Below, in pieces: positions 1 to 11,229 of a DNA stretch of 29,689 nt. Every line of letters begins with the position of its first letter. Position 1 is the first letter of the stretch. The stretch is from Saccoglossus kowalevskii. Its lineage: Eukaryota > Hemichordata > Enteropneusta > Harrimaniidae. The position numbers and the translations under genes are program-made. The stretch lies in contig NW_003124275.1 of the NCBI RefSeq assembly GCF_000003605.2, positions 1 to 29,689 of the forward strand, written 5' to 3'. The notes beneath the pieces are model-generated. The model made no database searches. It was not told the origin of the DNA and saw only the letters and a list, made by a program, of their open reading frames with translations.

Positions 1-326
1 GTTTGTGTTGTTATCCAATCCAAGTTGGTTGATTTGTGTTGCCACCCAATCCAGGATGGTTAATTTGTGTTACCATCCAATTCAAGATGGTTGATTTGCG
101 TTGCCATGCAATCCAAGTTGGTTGATTTGTGTTGCCATCCAATCCAAGATGATTGACTTGTGTTGCCATCCAATCCAAGATGTCTGATTTGTGTTGCCAC
201 CCAATCCAAGATGTCTGATTTGTGTTGCCACCCAATTCAAGATGATTGATTTGTGTTGCCATCCAATCCAAGATGGTTGGTTTGTGTTGTTATCCAATCC
301 AAGTTCGTTGATTTGTGTTGCCATCT

Positions 327-795
327 AATCCAAAATGATTGATTTGCGTTGCCATCCAATCCAAGATGGTTGACTTGTGTTGCCATCCAATCCAGGATGG
401 TTGATTTGGGTTACCATCCAATTCAAGATGGTTGATTTGCATTGCCATCCAATCCAAGATGGTTGACTTGTATTGTCATCCAATCCAGGATGGTTGATTT
501 GTGTTGCCACCCAATCCAAGATGTCTGGTTTGTGTTGCCACCCAATTCAAGATGATTGATTTATGTTGCCATCCAATCCAAGATGGTTGAATTTGTGATG
601 TTATTCAATCCAAGTATGGTCTGATTTGTGTTGCCATCTAAATCCAGGATGGTTGATTTGCGTTGCCATCCAATCTAAGATGGTTAATTTGTGTTGCCAC
701 CCAATCCAAGATGTCTGATTTGTGTTGCCACCCAATTCAAGATGATTGATTTGTGTTGCCATCCAATCCAAGATGGTTGGTTTGTGTTGTTATCT
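327..795. repeat. 15-monomer HOR segment, divergent first copy
   Basis: This matches the later segments that run from AATCCAGAGTGG to TGATCA over 464 bases, but starts with the variant AATCCAAAATG and is 468 bases long. The four extra bases are explained by the insertions at 580-650. The order of internal variants (TTGGGTTACC, then TTGCATTGCC, then TTGTATTGTC) matches the other copies, which supports common descent. Confidence 0.85.
580..650. other. Indel patch inside the first HOR copy
   Basis: Three neighbouring monomers carry four extra bases: GGTTGAATTTG has one extra A, AAGTATGGTCTG has two extra bases, and CATCTAAATCC has one extra A. The equivalent place in the other HOR copies (for example 3899-3963) has none of them. 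They may be real old mutations or sequence-consensus errors. Confidence 0.75.
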
Positions 796-1161
796 GATCA
801 AAGTTGGTTGATTTGCGTTGCCATCCAATCCAAGATGGTTGACTTGTGTTGCCATCCAATCCAGGATGGTTGATTTGTGTTGCCATGCAATCCAAGATGG
901 TTGACTTGTGTTGCCATTCAATCCAAGATGGTTGTCTTGTGTTGCCATCCAATCCAGGATGGTTGATTTGTGTTGCCATGCAATCCAAGATGGTTGATTT
1001 GTGTTGCCACCCTATTCAAGATGGTTGACTTGTGTTGCCATCCAATCCAAGGTGGTTGATTTGCGTTGCCATTCAATCCAAGGTGGTTGATTTGCGTTGC
1101 CATCCAATCCAAGGTGGTTGATTTGTGTTGCCATCCAATTCAAGATGGTTGATTTGTGTTG
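795..1161. repeat. Spacer downstream of TGATCA, GGTGG-rich
   Basis: After TGATCAAAG come monomers ending CCAGG and CATGC, one with GGTTGTCTTG, one with CACCCTATTC, and then several with AAGGTGG joined to TTGCGTTGCC. The same order follows TGATCA at 4112, 7769 and 11611, so this is a reusable spacer block. It shows nothing except monomers. Confidence 0.8.
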
Positions 1162-1719
1162 CCATCCAATTCAAGATGGTTGACTTGTGTTGCCATCCAA
1201 TCCAAGATGGTTGACTTGTGTTGCCATGCAATCCAGGATGGTTGATTTGTGTTGCCATGCAATCCAAGATGGTTGATTTGTGTTGCCATCCAATCCAAGA
1301 TGTTTGATTTGTGTTGCCACCCAATTCAAGATGATTGATTTATGTTGCCATCCAATCCAAGATGGTTGGTTTGTTTTGTTATACAATCCAAGTTGGTTGA
1401 TTTGTGTTGCCATCTAATCCAGGATGGTTGATTTGTGTTACCATCCAATTCAAGATGGTTGATTTGTGTTGCCATTCAATCCAAGATGGTTGACTTGTGT
1501 TGCCATGCAATCCAGGATGGTTGATTTGTGTTGCCATGCAATCCAAGATGGTTGATTTGTGTTGCCATCCAATCCAAGATGTTTGATTTGTGTTGCCACC
1601 CAATTCAAGATGATTGATTTATGTTGCCATCCAATCCAAGATGGTTGGTTTGTTTTGTTATACAATCCAAGTTGGTTGATTTGTGTTGCCACCCAATCCA
1701 GGATGGTTAATTTGTGTTA
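1162..1719. repeat. Tandem duplication of 9 monomers (2 x 279 bp)
   Basis: Bases 1162-1440 and 1441-1719 are two adjacent copies exactly nine monomers apart. Their middle parts look identical, including the rare GATGTTTG monomer and the unusual TTGTTTTGTTATAC. Differences are confined to the ends, for example CATCC against CATTC, and CATCTAATCC against CACCCAATCC. This block resembles module B but has CCACCC where module B has CCGCCC. Confidence 0.85.
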
Positions 1720-1898
1720 CCATCCAATTCATATGGTTGATTTGCGTTGCCACCCAATCCAAGATGTCTGATTTGTGTTGCCACCCAATTCAAGATGATT
1801 GATTTATGTTGCCATCCAATCCAAGATGGTTGGTTTGTGTTGTTATCCAATCCAAGTTGGTTGATTTGTGTTGCCATCTAATCCAGGATGGTTGATTT

Positions 1899-2691
1899 AC
1901 GTTGCCATCCAATCCAAGATGGTTAATTTGTGTTGCCACCCAATCCAAGATGTCTGATTTGTGTTGCCACCCAATTCAAGATGATTGATTTGTGTTCCCA
2001 TGCAATCCAAGATGGTTAACTTGTGTTGCCATCCAATCCAAGATGGTTGACTTGTGTTGCCATCCAATCCAAGATGTCTGATTTGTGTTGCCACCCAATC
2101 CAAGATGTCTGATTTGTGTTGCCACCCAATTCAAGATGATTGATTTGTGTTGCCATCCAATCCAAGATGGTTGGTTTGTGTTGTTATCCAATCCAAGTTG
2201 GTTGATTTGTGTTGCCATCTAATCCAGAGTGGTTGATTTGCGTTGCCATCCAATCCAAGATGGTTGACTTGTGTTGCCATCCAATCCAGGATGGTTGATT
2301 TGGGTTACCATCCAATTCAAGATGGTTGATTTGCATTGCCATCCAATCCAAGATGGTTTGACTTGTATTGTCATCCAATCCAGGATGGTTGATTTGCGTT
2401 GCCACCCAATCCAAGATGTCTGATTTGTGTTGCCACCCAATTCAAGATGATTGATTTATGTTGCCATCCAATCCAAGATGGTTGGTTTGTGTTGTTATTC
2501 AATCCAAGTTGGTTGATTTGTGTTGCCATCAAATCCAGGATGGTTGATTTGCGTTGCCATCCAATCTAAGATGGTTAATTTGTGTTGCCACCTAATCCAA
2601 GATGTCTGATTTGTGTTGCCACCCAATTCAAGATGATTGATTTGTGTTGCCATCCAATCCAAGATGGTTGGTTTGTGTTGTTATCTGATCA
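1899..2691. repeat. HOR core, copy at 1899 (TTACG - CCAGAGTGG - TGATCA)
   Basis: The three HOR markers occur in order: TTTACGTTGCC at about 1897, AATCCAGAGTGG at 2221 and TGATCA at 2686. The first spacing is the standard 322 bases. The second is 465 instead of 464 because of one extra T in GGTTTGACTTG near 2358. The next copy starts 1,427 bases later, which is 46 monomers plus that one base. Confidence 0.9.
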
Positions 2692-3325
2692 AAGTTGGTT
2701 GATTTGCGTTGCCATCCAATCCAAGATGGTTGACTTGTGTTGCCATCCAATCCAGGATGGTTGATTTGTGTTGCCATGCAATCCAAGATGGTTGACTTGT
2801 GTTGCCATCCAATCCAAGATGGTTGTCTTGTGTTGCCATCCAATCCAGGATGGTTGATTTGTGTTGCCATGCAATCCAAGATGGTTGATTTGTGTTGCCA
2901 CCCAATTCAAGATGGTTGACTTGTGTTGCCATCCAATCCAATGTGGTTGATTTGCATTGCCATCCAATCCAAGGTGGTTGATTTGCGTTGCCATCCAATC
3001 CAAGGTGGTTGATTTGTGTTGCCATCCAATTCAAGATGATTGATTTATGTTGCCATCCAATCCAAGATGGTTGGTTTGTTTTGTTATCCAATCCAAGTTG
3101 GTTGATTTGTGTTGCCACCCAATCCAGGATGGTTAATTTGTGTTACCATCCAATTCAAGATGGTTGATTTGCGTTGCCACCCAATCCAAGATGTCTGATT
3201 TGTGTTGCCACCCAATTCAAGATGATTGATTTATGTTGCCATCCAATCCAAGATGGTTGGTTTGTGTTGTTATCCAATCCAAGTTGGTTGATTTGTGTTG
3301 CCATCTAATCCAGGATGGTTGATTT

Positions 3326-4117
3326 ACGTTGCCATCCAATCCAAGATGGTTAATTTGTGTTGCCACCCAATCCAAGATGTCTGATTTGTGTTGCCACCCA
3401 ATTCAAGATGATTGATTTGTGTTCCCATGCAATCCAAGATGGTTAACTTGTGTTGCCATCCAATCCAAGATGGTTGACTTGTGTTGCCATCCAATCCAAG
3501 ATGTCTGATTTGTGTTGCCACCCAATCCAAGATGTCTGATTTGTGTTGCCACCCAATTCAAGATGATTGATTTGTGTTGCCATCCAATCCAAGATGGTTG
3601 GTTTGTGTTGTTATCCAATCCAAGTTGGTTGATTTGTGTTGCCATCTAATCCAGAGTGGTTGATTTGCGTTGCCATCCAATCCAAGATGGTTGACTTGTG
3701 TTGCCATCCAATCCAGGATGGTTGATTTGGGTTACCATCCAATTCAAGATGGTTGATTTGCATTGCCATCCAATCCAAGATGGTTGACTTGTATTGTCAT
3801 CCAATCCAGGATGGTTGATTTGTGTTGCCACCCAATCCAAGATGTCTGGTTTGTGTTGCCACCCAATTCAAGATGATTGATTTATGTTGCCATCCAATCC
3901 AAGATGGTTGGTTTGTGTTGTTATTCAATCCAAGTTGGTTGATTTGTGTTGCCATCTAATCCAGGATGGTTGATTTGCGTTGCCATCCAATCTAAGATGG
4001 TTAATTTGTGTTGCCACCCAATCCAAGATGTCTGATTTGTGTTGCCACCCAATTCAAGATGATTGATTTGTGTTGCCATCCAATCCAAGATGGTTGGTTT
4101 GTGTTGTTATCTGATCA
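3326..4117. repeat. HOR core, copy at 3326
   Basis: Markers lie at 3326 (TTACG), 3648 (CCAGAGTGG monomer) and 4112 (TGATCA), with the canonical 322 and 464 spacings and no indels. Together with the copy at 1899 it defines a 46-monomer HOR period of 1,426 bases. The 4112 marker is 1,426 bases after the one at 2686 and 1,426 before the one at 5538. Confidence 0.92.
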
Positions 4118-4835
4118 AAGTTGGTTGATTTGCGTTGCCATCCAATCCAAGATGGTTGACTTGTGTTGCCATCCAATCCAGGATGGTTGATTTGTGTTGC
4201 CATGCAATCCAAGATGGTTGACTTGTGTTGCCATTCAATCCAAGATGGTTGTCTTGTGTTGCCATCCAATCCAGGATGGTTGATTTGTGTTGCCATGCAA
4301 TCCAAGATGGTTGATTTGTGTTGCCACCCTATTCAAGATGGTTGACTTGTGTTGCCATCCAATCCAAGGTGGTTGATTTGCGTTGCCATTCAATCCAAGG
4401 TGGTTGATTTGCGTTGCCATCCAATCCAAGGTGGTTGATTTGTGTTGCCATCCAATTCAAGATGGTTGATTTGTGTTGCCATCCAATTCAAGATGGTTGA
4501 CTTGTGTTGCCATCCAATCCAAGGCGGTTGATTTGCATTGCCATTCAATTCAAGATGGTTGATTTGTGTTTCCATGCAATCCAAGATGTCTGATTTGTGT
4601 TGCCATGCAATCCAAGATGGTTGATTTGTGTTGCCACCCAATCCAAGATGTCTGATTTGTGTTGCCTTCCAATCCAGGATGGTTGATTTGTGTTGCCATG
4701 CAATCCAAGATGGTTGATTTGTGTTGCCACCCAATCCAAGATGTCTGATTTGTGTTGCCATCCAATCCAGGATGGTTGATTTGTGTTGCCATGCAATCCA
4801 AGATGGTTGATTTGTGTTGCCATCCAATCCAAGAT
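4082..4835. repeat. 754-bp spacer block, near-identical to 7739-8492
   Basis: Read base by base, this block matches 7739-8492 at a constant offset of 3,657 bases with a single substitution (C at 4174, T at 7831). It begins just before TGATCA and carries GGTTGTCTTG, CACCCTATTC, AAGGCGG, TTGTGTTTCC and two 93-base trimer cassettes. Outside the block the two loci differ at once, so it moved or was converted as a unit. Confidence 0.92.
4674..4766. repeat. 93-bp trimer cassette (representative copy)
   Basis: Three monomers, CATGC type, then CACCC type, then a GATGTCTG monomer, form a 93-base sub-repeat that starts again at 4767. One version is tagged by TTGCCTTCCAATCC. I located that tag near 4665, 6524, 8322, 10120, 10831, 17029, 17525, 19106, 21211, 22266, 25581, 27348 and 29550. 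Steps 6524 to 8322 and 8322 to 10120 are both 1,798 bases, exactly 58 monomers. Confidence 0.85.
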
Positions 4836-5073
4836 GTCTGATTTGTGTTGCCACCCAATCCAAGATGGTTGATTTGTGTTGCCACCCAATCCAAGATAGT
4901 TGGTTTGTGTTACCATCCAATTCAAGATGGTTAATTTGTGTTGCCACCCAATCCAAGATGTCTGATTTGTGTTGCCACCCAATTCAAGATGATTGATTTG
5001 TGTTGCCATCCAATCCAAGATGGTTGGTTTGTGTTGTTATCCAATCCAAGTTGGTTGATTTGTGTTGCCATCT

Positions 5074-5543
5074 AATCCAGAGTGGTTGATTTGCGTTGCC
5101 ATCCAATCCAAGATGGTTGACTTGTGTTGCCATCCAATCCAGGATGGTTGATTTGGGTTACCATCCAATTCAAGATGGTTGATTTGCATTGCCATCCAAT
5201 CCAAGATGGTTGACTTGTATTGTCATCCAATCCAGGATGGTTGATTTGTGTTGCCACCCAATCGAAGATGTCTGATTTGTGTTGCCACCCAATTCAAGAT
5301 GATTGATTTATGTTGCCATCCAATCCAAGATGGTTGGTTTGTGTTGTTATTCAATCCAAGTTGGTTGATTTGTGTTGCCATCTAATCCAGGATGGCTGAT
5401 TTGCGTTGCCATCCAATCTAAGATGGTTAATTTGTGTTGCCACCCAATCCAAGATGTCTGATTTGTGTTGCCACCCAATTCAAGATGATTGATTTGTGTT
5501 GCCATCCAATCCAAGATGGTTGGTTTGTGTTGTTATCTGATCA
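5074..5543. repeat. 15-monomer HOR segment without the TTACG marker
   Basis: It runs from AATCCAGAGTGG at 5074 to TGATCA at 5538, the canonical 464 bases. The upstream TTACG part is replaced by trimer-rich spacer, so this is a hybrid HOR copy. One monomer carries CACCCAATCGAAG near 5258, a variant shared with the copy at 18182. Confidence 0.88.
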
Positions 5544-6146
5544 AAGTTGGTTGATTTGCGTTGCCATCCAATCCAAGATGGTTGACTTGTGTTGCCATCC
5601 AATCCAGGATGGTTGATTTGTGTTGCCATGCAATCCAAGATGGTTGACTTGTGTTGCCATCCAATCCAAGATGGTTGTTTTGTGTTGCCATCCAATCCAG
5701 GATGGATGATTTGTGTTGCCATGCAATCCAAGATGGTTGATTTGTGTTGCAACCCAATTCTAGATGGTTGACTTGTGTTGCCATCCAATCCAAGGTGGTT
5801 GATTTGCGTTGCCATCCAATCCAAGTGGTTGATTTGCGTTGCCATCCAATCCAAGATGGTTAATTTGTGTTGCCATCCAATCCAAGATGTCTGATTTGTG
5901 TTGCCACCCAATTCAAGATGATTGATTTGTGTTGCCATCCAATCCAAGATGGTTGGTTTGTGTTGTTATCTGATCAAAGTTGGTTGATTTGCGTTGCCAT
6001 CCAATCCAAGATGGTTGACTTGTGTTGCCATCCAATCCAGGATGGTTGATTTGTGTTGCCATGCAATCCAAGATGGTTGACTTGTGTTGCCATCCAATCC
6101 AAGATGGTTGTTTTGTGTTGCCATCCAATCCAGGATGGTTGATTTG
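5401..6146. repeat. Local duplication of 14 monomers
   Basis: Bases 5401-5713 are repeated at 5834-6146, offset 433. That is 14 monomers minus one base; the missing base is in CCAAGTGGTTG near 5822. Both copies contain the TGATCA monomer (5538 and 5971) and the GGTTGTTTTG monomer. Similarity ends after the following CCAGG monomer. Confidence 0.85.
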
Positions 6147-6850
6147 CATTGCCATCCAATCCAAGGTGGTTGATTTGCGGTGCCATCCAATCCAAGGTGG
6201 TTGATTTGTGTTGCCATCCAATTCAAGATGGTTGATTTGTGTTGCCATCCAATTCAAGATGGTTGACTTGTGTTGCCATCCAATCCAGGATGGTTGATTT
6301 GTGTTGCCATGCAATCCAAGATGGTTGATTTGTGTTGCCACCCAATTCAAGATGGTTGACTTGTCTTGCCATCCAATCCAAGGTGGTTGATTTGCATTGC
6401 CATCCAATTCAAGATGGTTGATTTGTGTTGTCATGCAATCCAGGATGGTTGATTTGTGTTGCCATGCAATCCAAGATGGTTGATTTGTGTTGCCACCCAA
6501 TCCAAGATGTCTGATTTGTGTTGCCTTCCAATCCAGGATGGTTGATTTGTGTTGCCATGCAATCCAAGATGGTTGATTTGTGTTGCCACCCAATCCAAGA
6601 TGTCTGATTTGTGTTGCCATCCAATCCAGGATGGTTGATTTGTGTTGCCATGCAATCCAAGATGGTTGATTTGTGTTGCCACCCAATTCAAGATGGTTGA
6701 CTTGTGTTGCCATCCAATCCAAGGTGGTTAATTTGTGTTGCCACCCAATCCAAGATGTCTGATTTGTGTTGCCACCCAATTCAAGATGATTGATTTGTGT
6801 TGCCATCCAATCCAAGATGGTTGGTTTGTGTTGTTATCCAATCCAAGTTG

Positions 6851-7056
6851 GTTTATTTGTGTTGCCATCTAATCCAGGATGGTTGATTTGTGTTACCATC
6901 CAATTCAAGATGGTTGATTTGCGTTGCCATTCAATCCAAGATGGTTGACTTGTGTTGCCATGCAATCCAGGATGGTTGATTTGTGTTGCCATGCAATCCA
7001 AGATGGTTGATTTGTGTTGCCATCCAATCCAAGATGTTTGATTTGTGTTGCCGCCC
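6851..7056. repeat. Module B, copy 1
   Basis: It is defined by GTTTATTTG at 6851 and CCGCCCAATCG at 7051, exactly 200 bases apart. Between them lie CATCTAATCCAGG, TTGTGTTACC, CATTC and GATGTTTG monomers in fixed order. Downstream the block continues through a TTGTTTTGTT monomer and a HOR-like region with TTACG at 7355. Confidence 0.88.
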
Positions 7057-7354
7057 AATCGAAGATGATTGATTTATGTTGCCATCCAATCCAAGATGGT
7101 TGGTTTGTTTTGTTATCCAATCCAAGTTGGTTGATTTGTGTTGCCACCCAATCCAGGATGGTTAATTTGTGTTACCATCCAATTCAAGATGGTTGATTTG
7201 CGATGCCACCCAATCCAAGATGTCTGATTTGTGTTGCCACCCAATTCAAGATGATTGATTTATGTTGCCATCCAATCCAAGATGGTTGGTTTGTGTTGTT
7301 ATCCAATCCAAGTTGGTTGATTTGTGTTGCCATCTAATCCAGGATGGTTGATTT

Positions 7355-7738
7355 ACGTTGCCATCCAATCCAAGATGGTTAATTTGTGTTGCCACCCAAT
7401 CCAAGATGTCTGATTTGTGTTGCCACCCAATTCAAGATGATTGATTTGTGTTGCCATGCAATCCAAGATGGTTGACTTGTGTTGCCATCCAATCCAGGAT
7501 GGTTGATTTGTGTTGCCATCTAATCCAGGATGGTTGATTTGCTTTGCCATCCAATCCAAGATGGTTGACTTGTGTTGCCATCCAATCCAAGATGTCTGAT
7601 TTGTGTTGCCACCCAATCCAAGATGTCTGATTTGTGTTGCCACCCAATTCAAGATGATTGATTTGTGTTGCCATCCAATCCAAGATGGTTGGTTTGTGTT
7701 GTTATCCAATCCAAGTTGGTTGATTTGTGTTGCCACCT
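7355..7738. repeat. Partial HOR core with TTACG only
   Basis: TTTACGTTGCC at 7355 opens the usual core, with GGTTAATTTG and GATGTCTG monomers following. Before CCAGAGTGG would appear, the array passes through CACCTAATCC near 7735 directly into the TGATCA block at 7769. The whole 15-monomer segment is therefore missing here, replaced by the start of the copied 754-base block. Confidence 0.75.
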
Positions 7739-8492
7739 AATCCAAGATGGTTGGTTTGTGTTGTTATCTGATCAAAGTTGGTTGATTTGCGTTGCCATCC
7801 AATCCAAGATGGTTGACTTGTGTTGCCATCTAATCCAGGATGGTTGATTTGTGTTGCCATGCAATCCAAGATGGTTGACTTGTGTTGCCATTCAATCCAA
7901 GATGGTTGTCTTGTGTTGCCATCCAATCCAGGATGGTTGATTTGTGTTGCCATGCAATCCAAGATGGTTGATTTGTGTTGCCACCCTATTCAAGATGGTT
8001 GACTTGTGTTGCCATCCAATCCAAGGTGGTTGATTTGCGTTGCCATTCAATCCAAGGTGGTTGATTTGCGTTGCCATCCAATCCAAGGTGGTTGATTTGT
8101 GTTGCCATCCAATTCAAGATGGTTGATTTGTGTTGCCATCCAATTCAAGATGGTTGACTTGTGTTGCCATCCAATCCAAGGCGGTTGATTTGCATTGCCA
8201 TTCAATTCAAGATGGTTGATTTGTGTTTCCATGCAATCCAAGATGTCTGATTTGTGTTGCCATGCAATCCAAGATGGTTGATTTGTGTTGCCACCCAATC
8301 CAAGATGTCTGATTTGTGTTGCCTTCCAATCCAGGATGGTTGATTTGTGTTGCCATGCAATCCAAGATGGTTGATTTGTGTTGCCACCCAATCCAAGATG
8401 TCTGATTTGTGTTGCCATCCAATCCAGGATGGTTGATTTGTGTTGCCATGCAATCCAAGATGGTTGATTTGTGTTGCCATCCAATCCAAGAT
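7739..8492. repeat. 754-bp spacer block, second copy
   Basis: This is the partner of 4082-4835, with one substitution at 7831. It joins upstream sequence quite different from that at 4082, and downstream it passes into a HOR core at 8688 without the intervening monomers seen after 4835. Confidence 0.92.
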
Positions 8493-8687
8493 GGTTGACT
8501 TGTGTTGCCATCCAATCCAAGATGTCTGATTTGTGTTGCCACCCAATCCAAGATGTCTGATTTGTGTTGCCACCCAATTCAAGATGATTGATTTGTGTTG
8601 CCATCCAATCCAAGATGGTTGGTTTGTGTTGTTATCCAATCCAAGTTGGTTGATTTGTGTTGCCATCTAATCCAGGATGGTTGATTT

Positions 8688-9479
8688 ACGTTGCCATCCA
8701 ATCCAAGATGGTTAATTTGTGTTGCCACCCAATCCAAGATGTCTGATTTGTGTTGCCACCCAATTCAAGATGATTGATTTGTGTTGCCATGCAATCCAAG
8801 ATGGTTGACTTGTGTTGCCATCCAATCCAAGATGGTTGACTTGTGTTGCCATCCAATCCAAGATGTCTGATTTGTGTTGCCACCCAATCCAAGATGTCTG
8901 ATTTGTGTTGCCACCCAATTCAAGATGATTGATTTGTGTTGCCATCCAATCCAAGATGGTTGGTTTGTGTTGTTATCCAATCCAAGTTCGTTGATTTGTG
9001 TTGCCATCTAATCCAAGTTGGTTGATTTGCGTTGCCATCTAATCCAGAGTGGTTGATTTGCATTGCCATCCAATCCAGGATGGTTGATTTGGGTTACCAT
9101 CCAATTCAAGATGGTTGATTTGCATTGCCATCCAATCCAAGATGGTTGACTTGTATTGTCATCCAATCCAGGATGGTTGATTTGTGTTGCCACCCAATCC
9201 AAGATGTCTGATTTGTGTTGCCATCCAATTCAAGATGATTGATTTATGTTGCCATCCAATCCAAGATGGTTGGTTTGTGTTGTTATTCAATCCAAGTTGG
9301 TTGATTTGTGTTGCCATCTAATCCAGGATGGTTGATTTGCGTTGCCATCCAATCTAAGATGGTTAATTTGTGTTGCCACCTAATCCAAGATGTCTGATTT
9401 GTGTTGCCACCCAATTAAAGATGATTGATTTGTGTTGCCATCCAATCCAAGATGGTTGGTTTGTGTTGTTATATGATCA
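8688..9479. repeat. HOR core, copy at 8688, with one monomer gained and one lost
   Basis: Markers lie at 8688, 9041 and 9474. The first spacing is 353 bases (one monomer more than 322) because an extra CCAAGTTGG / TTGCGTTGCC monomer precedes CCAGAGTGG. The second is 433 (one monomer less than 464) because the GGTTGACTTG monomer after the marker is missing. The TGATCA monomer reads TATATGATCA instead of TATCTGATCA. Confidence 0.88.
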
Positions 9480-9882
9480 AAGTTGGTTGATTTGCGTTGC
9501 CATCCAATCCAAGATGGTTGACTTGTGTTGCCATCCAATCCAGGATTGTTGATTTGTGTTGCCATGCAATCCAAGATGGTTGACTTGTGTTGCCATCCAA
9601 TCCAAGATGGTTGTCTTTTGTTTCCATCCAATCCAGGATGGTTGATTTGTGTTGCCATGCAATCCAAGATGGTTGATTTGTGTTGCCACCCAATTCAAGA
9701 TGGTTGACTTGTGTTGCCATCCAATCCAATGTGGTTGATTTGCGTTGCCATCCAATCAAAGGTGGTTGATTTGCGTTGCCATCCAATCCAAGGTGGTTGA
9801 TTTGTGTTGCCATCCAATTCAAGATGGTTGATTTGTGTTGCCATCCAATTCAAGATGGTTGACTTGTGTTGCCATCCAATCC

Positions 9883-10068
9883 AAGGTGGTTGATTTGCAT
9901 TGCCATCCAATTCAAGATGGTTGATTTGTGTTGCCATGCAATCCAGGATGGTTGATTTGTGTTGCCATCCAATCCAAGGTGGTTGATTTGCATTGCCATC
10001 CAATTCAAGATGGTTGATTTGTGTTGCCATGCAATCCAGGATGGTTGATTTGTGTTGCCATGCAATCC
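9883..10068. repeat. 93-bp tandem duplication in GGTGG spacer
   Basis: AAGGTGG starts at 9883 and again at 9976, 93 bases (three monomers) apart, with the same TTGCATTGCC, TTCAAG and CATGC/CCAGG monomers after each. The same duplicated arrangement occurs at 16792 and 16885. Confidence 0.85.
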
Positions 10069-11191
10069 AAGATGGTTGATTTGTGTTGCCACCCAATCCA
10101 AGATGTCTGATTTGTGTTGCCTTCCAATCCAGGATGGTTGATTTGTGTTGCCATGCAATCCAAGATGGTTGATTTGTGTTGCCACCCAATCCAAGATGTC
10201 TGATTTGTGTTGCCATCCAATCCAGGATGGTTGATTTGTGTTGCCATCCAATCCAGGATGGTTGATTTGTGTTGCCATGCAATCCAAGATGGTTGACTTG
10301 TGTTGCCATCCAATCCAAGATGGTTGTTGTGTTGCCATCCAATCCAGGATGGTTGATTTGTGTTGCCATGCAATCCAAGATGGTTGATTTGTGTTGCCAC
10401 CCAATTCTAGATGGTTGATTTGTGTTGCCATCCAATCCAAGGTGGTTGATTTGCGTTGCCATCCAATCCAAGGTGGTTGATTTGCGTTGCCATCCAATCC
10501 AAGGTGGTTGATTTGTATTGCCATCCAATTCAAGATGGTTGATTTGTGTTGCCATCCAATTCAAGATGGTTGACTTGTGTTGCCATCCAATCCAGGATGG
10601 TTGATTTGTGTTGCCATGCAATCCAAGATGGTTGATTTGTGTTGCCACCCAATTCAAGATGGTTGACTTGTGTTGCCATCCAATCCAAGGTGGTTCATTT
10701 GCATTGCCATCCAATTCAAGATGGTTGATTTGTGTTGCCATGCAATCCAGGATGGTTGATTTGTGTTGCCATGCAATCCAAGATGGTTGATTTGTGTTGC
10801 CACCCAATCCAAGATGTCTGATTTGTGTTGCCTTCCAATCCAGGATGGTTGATTTGTGTTGCCATGCAATCCAAGATGGTTGATTTGTGTTGCCACCCAA
10901 TCCAAGATGTCTGATTTGTGTTGCCATCCAATCCAGGATGGTTGATTTGTGTTGCCATGCAATCCAAGATGGTTGATTTGTGTTGCCACCCAATTCAAGA
11001 TGGTTGACTTGTGTTGCCATCCAATCCAAGGTGGTTAATTTGTGTTGCCACCCAATCCAAGATGTCTGATTTGTGTTGCCACCCAATTCAAGATGATTGA
11101 TTTGTGTTGCCATCCAATCCAAGATGGTTGGTTTGTGTTGTTATCCAATCCAAGTTGGTTTATTTGTGTTGCCATCTAATCCAGGATGGTT
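10069..11191. repeat. Long trimer-rich spacer
   Basis: This stretch holds repeated trimer cassettes (CCTTCC tags near 10120 and 10831), GGTGG monomers and CCAGG/CATGC alternation, with no HOR core marker. A two-base deletion occurs in GGTTGTTGTG near 10324. It ends in a module B start (GTTTATTTG at 11158) that loses similarity to module B after about 11192. The minus strand stays open for 475 codons across 9695-11122, purely because of monomer composition. Confidence 0.85.
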
Positions 11192-11229
11192 GATTTGCAT
11201 TGCCATCCAATCCAAGATGGTTGACTTGT

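Noticed and set aside
691-873. Recurrent 60-codon plus-strand frames with CVATQ / DLCCHPIQDG patterns
   Set aside because: The plus-strand consensus has a TGA in each 93-base cycle (GGT TGA). These frames appear only where a variant such as GGTTGG removes one TGA, so they are by-products of monomer variation.
9883-10320. A second, independent satellite family (GGTGG-rich stretches)
   Set aside because: GGTGG monomers are one- or two-base variants of the same 31-base unit and stay in register with it.
9695-11122. 475-codon minus-strand open frame as a repeat-protein gene; likewise 18804-19862, 24877-25872 and 5913-6815
   Set aside because: They are translations of the 31-base satellite. Overlapping frames on the same strand give the same 31-residue pattern, ends fall wherever a variant monomer creates a stop, and no non-repeat domain, signal peptide, promoter or splice context is visible.
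9695-11122. TALE, PPR, TPR or ankyrin-type repeat protein
   Set aside because: Those repeats are about 33-35 residues long with family-specific positions. Here the 31-residue period is forced by reading a 31-base unit in three phases, and no family signature is seen.
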